Notes under the pieces: model-generated
What the model was told of the DNA's origin: nothing
Databases searched by the model: none
The model's input: only the letters and a program-made list of their open reading frames with translations
Part shown: piece after piece, positions 55,079 through 64,000 of the stretch
Layout of the letters: each line of letters opens with the position of its first letter
How positions within the stretch are numbered: the first letter of the stretch is position 1
Assembly (NCBI RefSeq): GCF_900324465.2
Contig: NC_046627.1
Location: 19,163,022-19,227,021 of the forward strand
Length of the DNA stretch: 64,000 nt
Origin: Anabas testudineus
Taxonomy: Eukaryota; Chordata; Actinopteri; Anabantiformes; Anabantidae
Direction: 5' to 3'
Translations under genes and position numbers: made by a program

Positions 55079-56152
55079 CATGTTCTGCATCAGGTGAATA
55101 TGAGCTGACTGAAAACAAACTATTAAACAACATTAAAAAGAAAAGTTAAGATTCACCACTTCTCCACAATATCACTGTTGTCAATTTCATTGCCTCATTG
55201 TGCGCCTCTGCAGACAGACAGATAGACAGACAGATCTAACAGGATCTTGCTGAGCTGAGACAGGGTCAAAGATCAAAAAGCCCCCTGTGGACACTGTGCA
55301 AACTGCAGCTGCACAAACAGTCTGCACAATCTGTACGGTGCCTGAGCATTGGTGCAGGTTAAGCTCATAATCTTTAATTGCCATGGAGCGGCTTCGTGGT
55401 AATTGTTACCTAACTTTCAAGTTAAAAGCCTGTTGCAGAGCTGCCTCTTGGTAAATATAGACACAGTCTCTAGAGAGAGTCCAAATATCCCAAGGCTCTA
55501 AAGCTCAAAACTGAAGCCAAGAGTCCCTGGCAGTACAGATAAATACATTTAGACCTGCTTCAGTGGCCTCATTGCCTCATTAATACACTTTTCACAGCCT
55601 CAGACACACAGGTTTGTGTGTGCAACCAGGTGAATCATTTCAACTATGCCTTGTAGCGTGTGCATGTTCCTTACCTATTTTTAACATTATTCTCAAGCTG
55701 TATTACACACATACTTCCAGGACTGGGAGGGAAAAAAAAGTGACCGTGTTAGCTAACTGATTGGCCGGGGTTACGCAGCTCTTTTATATAATGCACAGCA
55801 CAAAGCGAGGAAGGAGCATAAGTGAGAAGAATTTGGAATAAAAGAACGGCGGGACAAAGGGAGGGAAATGGGAAGGGGGCCCGTTCTCAGCCACTTCTCA
55901 TGCAAATCACAGCCGTACTGAAAGAATCTAGAGGGCCAAAGAAAGTGTTATTTAATAGTGTGGTGGCCAAACGCTGATGTCAGAGACCTGAAATTCAGAG
56001 AGGGATCCTTGACACATAGAAAAATATCAATGGGTTAATTAAAAAGGCTGTTGTTGAGCTCAAAATTCCTATATTATGTCTGCTTTGTGCACCCATTTAG
56101 ACGCTGGAGAGAGGCCATTATTTAGAAATGTACCCTTTTTCCTACAAATGAG

Positions 56153-56193
56153 CCCCCCCCACCCCCCCCCCCCCCCACCCCCACCCCCACCCT
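56153..56193. repeat. C-rich tract
   Basis: An almost pure run of C with a few A, giving CCCCCA units at its right end. Low-complexity; it creates a poly-glycine frame on the minus strand that should not be read as protein. Confidence 0.85.
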
Positions 56194-59100
56194 GCTTTAA
56201 CACAGGACAATGAAGCAGAACAGGCCAGCATGGACCGGAGTCAAATTTGGACAGAGCAGAACAACAGTACAAATCATGGGGCACGATGATGCTACTTGTA
56301 CAAAACTATGTATGTGTACCTCTTTTACTTTTTGAACTCATGCAGCAAACTCACAACTGCAGCCTCATTAAAAAGCAACAGTCATGCTGTAACCAGTGAC
56401 CAAACACAAATGTCAACTGAGACACGTAACTGATAACTCAGCAGCGTCCACCGCCCAATAATTATGACACCCACACGATGAATGACCTAAATCAAGCCAC
56501 AGAGCAGAGAGTCAGGCACACTCAGCACGTCTACAAGCGTTTACAACATCATCAACATCTCTGAATGTACTGGTGTTTAAATGACTTAACGCGTTTCAAA
56601 AAATCTCTGTAAAGTGGTTTGATTAACAGTTGTTTCCAGATGTGAATTAAATATTGTGATCCTGCATATCAATCAGTAACAAGAATATTTTTACTGGGGT
56701 AAATATCGCCTTCTGTAGATATTTGACTATTATTGGCTTCCTCCTGAGGTAACAGCTGTTTAAAGATCCTCATAAAATCCTTAGACATGACCATTTAAAG
56801 TGAGACCTGAGATTACCAACAAGACGTAATGTCACTTTTTTCTTTTGTGCTTCAATGCCTCAATGGAAGCAGACACATAAAATGAACCAGAGTTCATGAG
56901 CTCTACGTTATGTGGATCTCCAGTTTTAAATCAAGGCCTGCATGTATAAAGCAAAAACCTTTATCTCCTCTACAAAGGCAAAAGACAATAACTACATATT
57001 TTCTGAAATTAAGGTAAGTTCTGATTTACACTTTTTGATTTTTTACTAAATAACCTTCAAACACCCAGCTTAATTGGGAATGCTATAAAGTTCCTGCTGT
57101 AGCTAAAATGAAAACTAAACATATCGGAGTTTTTTCTTGCTGTTGTCTATTTAAATATTTATTTTCATGAACAAAGTGGTGGTGTTTCAATCAGGAGCTA
57201 TATCTAATTATTATAGAGGTGAGTTTTTGTTTGGTTAAGTCAACAAATATCTTAAATTGCAACATCACATATTTCAACAAATGAAGTTGTAATTTGAGTT
57301 ATTTTATAGATTTCAAAACAAAAAATCAAAGACAAGCAAGCACCTAGCAAAGCCGATTCAATTCATTGTATTCTCTGTGGATGGTAAATAGGCCAAATAA
57401 AGTTTAATTTGTTAAATTTCGTAGTTCAAATATGAAAGAAAGCTGAAATGTTCCCTCTTGACCTGTGTCAAGATTGTTCAGAGGCACAGTTCTGTGTCTA
57501 GATTTTAGCTTACATGTAGACTTTTTGTGGTTTAGAGGTAAATACACTATGTTTTTCCTTCAGTTCTCTCTGCTTCTAGTGATAAAATAAACAAAAACCG
57601 TCAAATCAGAACATCTTTGAGCAAAAATACTGCAGGGGATTAGTATGTAGCTCCCTCCCTCCGAATGCTAATTATTACCCCATAGTATACCCAGCACATG
57701 GTATGTAGGCTACAAACACGATTAGGCTTCTCCCTCTGCGCCTGCCAGGATTCATGTAATCACTGAGAACAACAAATGTCTAGTATGTTCCTCTCTAGTG
57801 TAAAAACAGGGCGTGTGGTGGAAGCGTGAGATGAGTGAAATGATGTATGGATGGGGGAGCAGGGGGTGAACAGACAGCTGCTGAAAACCAGCCAGGAGCG
57901 ACCTCAGCCAGTCTGTCCCAGTCCTGGTTGTACAAAATCAACAGAACATCAACAAACCCTGAGTGTGGGAATGTCTGGAGGTCTGAGGGAGGGGGCAGGA
58001 GGACAGAACGGGGACGTGGGGTGGGGAGCAGTAAACACTCACACAGAAGACCAGACTGGTTTGATCCTGCAGTGACTTGATTTTAGTTTGTTTACACATT
58101 TTTTTCAAATGGTCTGAGTCTGATTAAAGATATCAGGCACCTGTAATAGTGGAGACACAACATTTGCAGCAGGACACGAAGTGTAGGTTTTAAATATCTC
58201 TGCAGGGTCAAGTTATTAATAAATCCATCACAGCGGCATAGAGGCGATTAAAATCTAATTAGCCTGAATCTAGAAGTCATTAGATGGGTGTGCAACTCCT
58301 ACACACTGCATGAATAAACCTCTTTTTTTGTATATGATACATTGGCTGGAGCTAATAAATCGTGTTTTCAGCCTGTGAGTCTGAACTTGATAATCAGTCT
58401 CAATACAAATCTGAAGTCACGTGCAATAATTAAATGAATGAATGATTGCAGACCTTTATTTGAGGCACTTCATTAAACATAGAACAATTAAATTAACACA
58501 CCTTGTGCCATTCTGAACTGGAGTGTTTTTTTTTGTTCTTGTCCCGGCTTTACGTTGACAATCCTGCTGTATGTGGAGCAAAACCACTGCAGAGGGGCAA
58601 AAATCTGAAAACAAATTATGTAGGACTTATCACCCAGTTTCCCCCCTACCTCATCTGAAAGTGTCTGATATCAGGATGGCACTCAAAGGCACTTGGTTCA
58701 GCTCCTGATATATGAGCCTCCTCGTGGCTCATATGCAGCTACTGTGTTGCCTCAAATTCGTATTGAGGCCATCAGCACACTGGCTGGGACACCTTACAAG
58801 GAGAGGAATGAGTGTGTGAATGCGTGGAGGTGACTCTGCAGGGAAACCTCTTGACTTTCTGTGAAGGTTTGAAATCCGTTGCACAAACAGAAAAGTGCTG
58901 TTATTTCATTCGCTTCCATAATTGACAGTTTCCAGGTTATGACATGAGCATCAGAGAAAATGAAATCAACGTTAGCCAGTAAAAGCAGAGGACTAATTGA
59001 AAATACAGAATACATTTAAATGTTTATTGCCATTAGATGCGTTTAATGTTTAATGAAACACCGTAACTCTGCACTGCAGCTATGAACCAAGACAGAGTTG

Positions 59101-61245
59101 ATTGATTTAAACTTAGAGCAAATGTCCCACACAGTATGTCCTTCACCCATATCCGCAGGTGTAAATCCAATCATGTGAGCATACACGTGCATGTCTTTGT
59201 GGGTAATACTGCACCGGACCATTAGAGATCATATTCTATGCTCCCTTTGCCAGTTTAGTTTCTCTCTTTGCTGTGATCACTTGCATGGTGCAGTTTAGTT
59301 CACAGCTAAAAAAAAAAAAAGAAGAGCAATAATGTTTAGAGAAATGCAGCATTTGCAATAATAATCACATATTTATATTATATTGATATTTTTCACTGAC
59401 ACCGTGATTAAGAACTGATCAAACCTGGTCCTTGTGAGACATGCGTTCAGTGAATGTGGCATCGCTGTGGTTGTGGATGCTTTAGTTAAGTCGGTTGGTT
59501 TCGGTCTGTCGACATCAAACAAGCTGCAAAAATGAATAAATAATAAACAATGATCTGTTTGGTGACTATTGTTGGGCTGATCAATGATGTACGTATCCAT
59601 TACGTTACACAACAGTGACATTCCCAAACGAACTGGATGTGTCTCATGGGCTCATGGGTAAGTCCCTGTTGCGATCTGCAGTAGAGCAGCAGCTTTAGAA
59701 ATGCGCCTGCTGTTACACAGACTGTTTCCTGGGTGATTTCTGACCAAACTCAGACGCACTCTGAGGAACTCCTCTGGGTAAATTTCCATCAGGACAAATG
59801 CCTGCAGCCAGTGAACTGCCTCCAGTAAGACTCAGAGCCAAAAAGCCAGCAAACTGCATAAAACATCTACCTCAGCAAGAACCTCTCTCTGTATCTGTCT
59901 CTATGGAGCAGACAGGTGTTTGCAACTGTCTCCAGAGTCACGCTTTTGTTTGTTTTGCAGGTTGTGCCTCTTGATGATAAATCCTTCTCGATGGCTCACA
60001 ATCACATGAGCTGACAAAGTATGCTTCAGTGTACTCCAGGCCGACAGTGAGTCAGTTTGGAGGATGGTGAAGCTGCGTGTGCTAGCATGTACTGCACACA
60101 TTATATAGGTATGAGTTTGAAGGAATCTCAACCAGCAGGTTGCAACCAGCGCTACATGACTCACTTGCATCGGTGACAAGGAAGCGACACGAAGCCACAC
60201 CTTTATTCTTTGAAAACATAACTTACCTCTACCGAGAAGGTTATGTTTATGCTCTTTGTTTTGCTGCTTGGCTCTTATTGTGCAATTTCAGTGAACGGTG
60301 AACAATGTTTTAGTGAGTCTAGGGGGAAATGAGGCAAGAAACAGGTGACATCCTGCTAATGTTGACACAGATGTGTCAAGTTCACATTTATAAGGAATCA
60401 ATTTAAGTCTATTCTGGTAAAGGGACCATGTTAGGTTGTTTTTTTGTTTCAACTCTATTCAAAAACCTTCATTAAAGGCTTCTTCCCAAAAAGGCTCCTG
60501 ACAGTCATATCTACGACCGTAGATCATCATCAGTCCGTAACCTGACCTACAGACGACTGTTTTCACAGTATTTGTAATCTCTCCTGAAAATATGTTGCTT
60601 TGTCTAAAGAAGTATCACTGTAAATGTAACAGGAGTCACGCTATACTGTGATTTATGGCATAGAAATGTCAACCAGAGGAAGTCGGAGAACAAGTTCTCT
60701 GAGCTGAAGCATCCGTGACTGTTGCTAGTTCATTATTTTCAATAGGTTTGATCCACTCTCTCACTCTGACAGCACAGATGAGGATAGACAAAGACTTCAT
60801 CCACAGCCACTCTACCTTTCTCTCGTTGCTCAAACACTGCCGTCTCACATTTCGCATTTTCACAAGGCCTGTCATGTATTTATATCATGTGTGGTTGTGT
60901 TTTGGCTACAAACGCACATGTAACATTTGAGCTTCAGAAATGTGCCAAGAAACAGGAAACAAGGTCAGGGTGACGTTTTGTTTGCGGTTAAATGAGAAAT
61001 ATAAATGGAATCTGGCCCGCTTTTAGTATTGAGGGGGACTTAAGGTGTTCGTCCATCCTCAAATGGTGTCTGATCCTGTCTCCCTTACGTTAGATTATCA
61101 CTGAGGAAAGTGTTTGCTGTCATCTGTAGATATTGTTTGTGTGGAAATAATCATGATAAAGCTCTGTTACCTGGAGACAGCAGATGTAAGATGACATTAC
61201 AAGAGAACATTTGATTTGACATTTCTGTGTTTCTGGCACTACTGA

Positions 61246-61330
61246 ACAGTGGTGGAGGAAATACTCATAGAAATAAAATAAAAGTGTAGTAGTACAAAAG
61301 TTATAGTATTAAAATATACTGAAAGTCATT
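61246..61330. repeat. Fragment of the 'ttactcaagta' type repeat
   Basis: The text cagtggtggaggaaatactc followed by aaaagtgtagtagtacaaaa resembles the opposite end of the repeat described at 51,050-51,720. Short and degraded. Confidence 0.4.
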
Positions 61331-61726
61331 ATCCTTCTGTTTAGAAATGACACTAATGTCCCAAAAGATGAAAATACACTTGATATATATTGAATTATAT
61401 GTAATAAACAGTCCTGCACCAGACTGCTGATGGTGACCTCTGACCTCTCACAACAAACACAAAATAATGAATCTATTGTTGGAAAGTGACCTTGATCAAA
61501 TCACTTTGGGTAATGGTTTTTCTTTGTTATTATCTGCATCATCAAATATGTAGGTAGGACGCAGAACAAAGCAACACGCACACGCACGGTGGCCCCTGAA
61601 TGATGGGGCACAGGCGGTAAATGAGGAACTGAGCTCAGGGGGAGGGAGAGCAGTCAGGATGGAGGGAGGAGGGAGGGTGAGAGAGAGCAGGCGTGTCCGC
61701 TCCCTCACCACGCTCCTGGGATTAGC

Positions 61727-61735
61727 TATTTAAAG
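61727..61735 (+). promoter_or_regulatory. TATA-like box of a gene extending beyond the right edge
   Basis: The motif tatttaaag lies in GC-richer DNA just before a presumed first exon. With usual spacing transcription would begin near 61,757. Purine-rich repeats (gggaggga units) lie at 61,638-61,686 just upstream. Confidence 0.5.
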
Positions 61736-61756
61736 TTCAGTCTCTCCGCGCCACAG

Positions 61757-61944
61757 AAACCTTTCCATACTGTCAAGAAGGACGCACCAGGACCGGGCCG
61801 CGCTCCCAGGACGCACAGACACACACAGACACACACACACACACACACACACACGACAGGCGACAAGCCGCGTTGTAGCTGGAAAATCAACAAGAAAATC
61901 CACTTCTCATTCCCACATTTCCATCTTCGAGTTCATTCCAGCAG
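61757..61944 (+). other. Presumed non-coding first exon (5' UTR) of an unidentified gene
   Basis: A stretch without any ATG runs from the TATA-like box to a strong donor (gcag|gtaggt at 61,944/61,945). It includes a CA repeat at about 61,813-61,854 and is CpG-rich at 61,785-61,815. These features suit a 5' untranslated exon on the plus strand. I found no convincing coding exon before the window ends, so the gene cannot be named. Confidence 0.5.
61813..61854. repeat. CA microsatellite in the presumed 5' UTR
   Basis: Tandem CA units with two early GACA interruptions. Visible directly; it lies inside the presumed first exon. Confidence 0.9.
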
Positions 61945-64000
61945 GTAGGTTTATTTATTTATTTATTTATTTCTGAATGCAGCTGTGTACAAACCGGAGT
62001 GTGTGGATGCAGCTCAGTCCGAATAAAGGCTCGGGACACACAAGCCTGTCTTATCAAAACAACTTAAGTGTAAGGGTTGTTTTTTTTTTGGTTTGGGAGC
62101 TGTGTCAGGGTAGTGGGAGGTTTCCTATCATAAGTCTGTCTGGTATGTCGAGAGCTTTGTAAAAAAAACACTTGTCAAACTTTATTCTGCGCCCATGAAT
62201 AAATCACCTATTGTTCTTGTTGACTGTCAAGCCCTCGACTTTAATTGGCACCAACAGGTCGGATAACGGGATTTTAAATGATTTGAATCAGGAGTTGATC
62301 ACCTTGAGGACAGATGATCAATGAAACAACCGAAACCTGAACTGTTCCTCCTGCTACGTGTGAGCAGGCATGTGGGTGACAGAGAGGAGATCAGTGATGT
62401 GGTGCACTAGGTGGAGGCTCAGATTAGTCTGTCTGGAGCAGCCTTTCATTCAGCCCTCACACACGTTTGAGCCAAAATAAATCAGAGGCAGTAAATGATT
62501 TGTTAAAAGTATGATAGTGTGTCAACACTGATGATCCAAAACGTGCCAAGTGGTGGAGGAAGTAGTTGGTTAATGTTTTAAGTAAAAGTGATAAATATGG
62601 CCGTGTACAAATGCAGAGAAGCAGAAAAGGCAGAGTGTTTTAAATGCACTGAGATTTAAAAGTAAAACAGTCTGTTTCTCCTTTTTTATAATAGTTTCAT
62701 AAAGTGCTACATCTAAAATGTTCACTTCCACAGATTCTGTGTCAGGGTTTTTATTAATGCTAATTATATAAGGATATAAGTAGGTGGAGTTTTTTAAAAG
62801 TAGTATTTACAAAGCGAAACATACAGTTCAACAGCCTTTATATAGTCCCTGAAAATCCTGAATGCAAAATATTACTGAAGTACATAAGAAGTACAAGTAC
62901 ATGTGTTGCAGAATAGTTCATTTAAGAGTTTAAATTACACCTGCATTAATGTGTAAACTCAATTTTAATTTGATTTTAGTGTAAAGTAGCCCACAGTCAA
63001 AGTACATGTGCCTATAAGTTGAGTAAATGCACTTTCACCACAAACATTAAGTGCATGCATTTAGCATGGCTGAGATGAGGTTGTATGCTGCTGCTGCTGC
63101 TAATGGACCTGATAGTCAGTGTACATATACATTCATATGCAGTTTGAAATGGATACACACCCACTTGTACACTGTCTGTGTGTCATCCAGCCTGAGTGAA
63201 GCTTTGTGCCAAGAGCAGTGGCTCAGGACTGCACCTTTTCATCGAGCGCCCTGAGGGACGCGCTGGAAAACCTGTGGGAAGACAGTTATCGTGTTACTGT
63301 AAGCATACAGTATATGCTCCGCTTGTGTGCACGTTGTTTACAAAGCAGATAAGGGAGCTGAGTGTGGACAGAGCGAATTGAGGAGGAGGTCTGATGAAAG
63401 AATTGATTGATGAATGAAAAGGAGAGGGGGGGGGGACTGTATTAAACTAACACAGTTAAGTAGCTTAACTCTCCCACTGAATTTCCCTGTAAACACACAC
63501 GAGCAAACCTGCACTCAACATGATGAGAACCTTGCGACACGTGAACCCAGCACAGGCGATAAATCATGAGCTGGGAGCCACTCGCTAATGTTTCACTGTA
63601 GGCATTGCACAATTTCCAGCCCTATTAGGAGGTGACTGCTGGTGGAACAAGTAGATCTGCATTATTCAGGGGCTGCATGTGTCTCACGTCAGCCGCCTGC
63701 AGGACGGAGCTTAAAATCAACCCAGTGTCCCCTTTTTTTTCACCCCGGTCTTGTTTTGTATCATTTTAATTTAGCCTCCTGCTCTTCGTTCTTCTGTTTC
63801 TATTTTTTCTTCTAGTTTTCATCTCTGTGGTCAGTGTGTGTACTGTACGTGCTTTCTAAGTTTATGTGCCTGTTCCATCTGAGCTTGTTTTCCTCCTCCG
63901 GGCTCGCAGGCTGCTGTGTGCTGCCAGACCTCCACAACCAATCATGATCCCGGTTCTAAATTCCTTACCACTGACCGGGCCGTAATATTGTGTTTGTTTG
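61945..64000. other. Presumed long first intron of the unidentified right-edge gene
   Basis: AT-rich DNA with a TTTA repeat at its start (61,950-61,973), text resembling the 'ttactcaagta' repeat at 62,545-62,920, a CTG repeat near 63,087-63,101 and a G run at 63,426-63,435. No coding exon was recognised. A pyrimidine tract with AG at about 63,893-63,909 looks like an acceptor, but the frame that follows closes after 14 codons. Confidence 0.4.

Larger units (their letters stand above)
55079..61726. other. Gene-free stretch downstream of tm4sf5
   Basis: About 6.6 kb without a recognisable gene. It contains a C-rich tract (56,153-56,193), short A/T-rich runs and, at 61,246-61,330, text resembling the repeat at 51,050-51,720. 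The two overlapping frames at 57,847-58,080 reflect local purine-rich composition. A tttatataatg motif near 55,783 resembles a TATA box, but I see no exon beyond it. Distal regulatory DNA for the next gene may lie here. Confidence 0.5.

Noticed and set aside
55775-55810. TATA-like motif (tttatataatg)
   Set aside because: No first exon, start codon or coding sequence follows within several kb.
57847-58080. Two overlapping plus-strand frames of 74-77 codons
   Set aside because: Purine-rich composition (GGAGG repeats) explains them; no similarity and no nearby promoter or splice pattern.
63893-64000. Possible coding exon starting with ATG near 63,943
   Set aside because: A pyrimidine tract and AG precede it, but the ATG frame closes after 14 codons and resembles nothing known.

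Overview
The window is nuclear DNA of a ray-finned fish, probably a percomorph teleost. Vertebrate genes are split into many short exons with GT/AG introns. The repeats are teleost-like: Tc1-type transposons, an RTE-type LINE tail, CA/GT microsatellites, and a short repeat of the 'ttactcaagta' kind common in percomorphs. I placed exons by hand from splice sites, and checked reading phase across every junction as well as similarity to known proteins.

Layout, left to right. (1) 2,381-17,558, minus strand: the first 21 coding exons (about 1,144 codons) of chd3, an ATP-dependent remodeller of the NuRD complex. The gene runs off the left edge. Its introns hold two Tc1-like copies plus part of a third, and an RTE-type LINE remnant. 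(2) 17,559-23,061: divergent intergenic stretch with GC-rich DNA, long homopolymers and an old Tc1-like fragment. (3) 23,062-24,634, plus: naa38 (lsmd1), a NatC auxiliary subunit. (4) 26,389-31,082, minus: dnajc3 (p58IPK), an ER co-chaperone, with an exact ER-stress response element about 450 bp upstream. (5) 33,282-35,618, minus: a claudin-15 type tight-junction gene with five exons. (6) 39,979-41,577, minus: fis1, a mitochondrial/peroxisomal fission adaptor. (7) 42,002-44,283, minus: cda, cytidine deaminase. (8) 44,947-45,731: a fused pair of gene fragments that looks like the surviving junction of an old tandem duplication. (9) 46,187-48,091, minus: a tmem272-like membrane protein gene. (10) 49,390-54,769, plus: tm4sf5, an L6-family tetraspan. 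(11) 54,770-61,726: no gene found. (12) 61,727 to the right edge, plus: TATA-like box, a non-coding first exon and the start of a long intron of a gene whose coding part lies outside.

These genes do not form one pathway. Gene order mixes blocks that in human lie on 17p13 (CHD3-NAA38, TM4SF5), 13q (DNAJC3, TMEM272), 7q22 (CLDN15-FIS1) and 1p36 (CDA). CLDN15-FIS1 and CHD3-NAA38 look like conserved neighbours.

I saw no previously undescribed biological system. The most informative signals are the tandem-duplication scar between cda and tmem272-like, the ERSE of dnajc3, a splice donor overlapping an in-frame stop in the claudin, and an inverted pair of Tc1 copies inside one chd3 intron. I saw no CRISPR array, tRNA, rRNA or retrovirus-like element.
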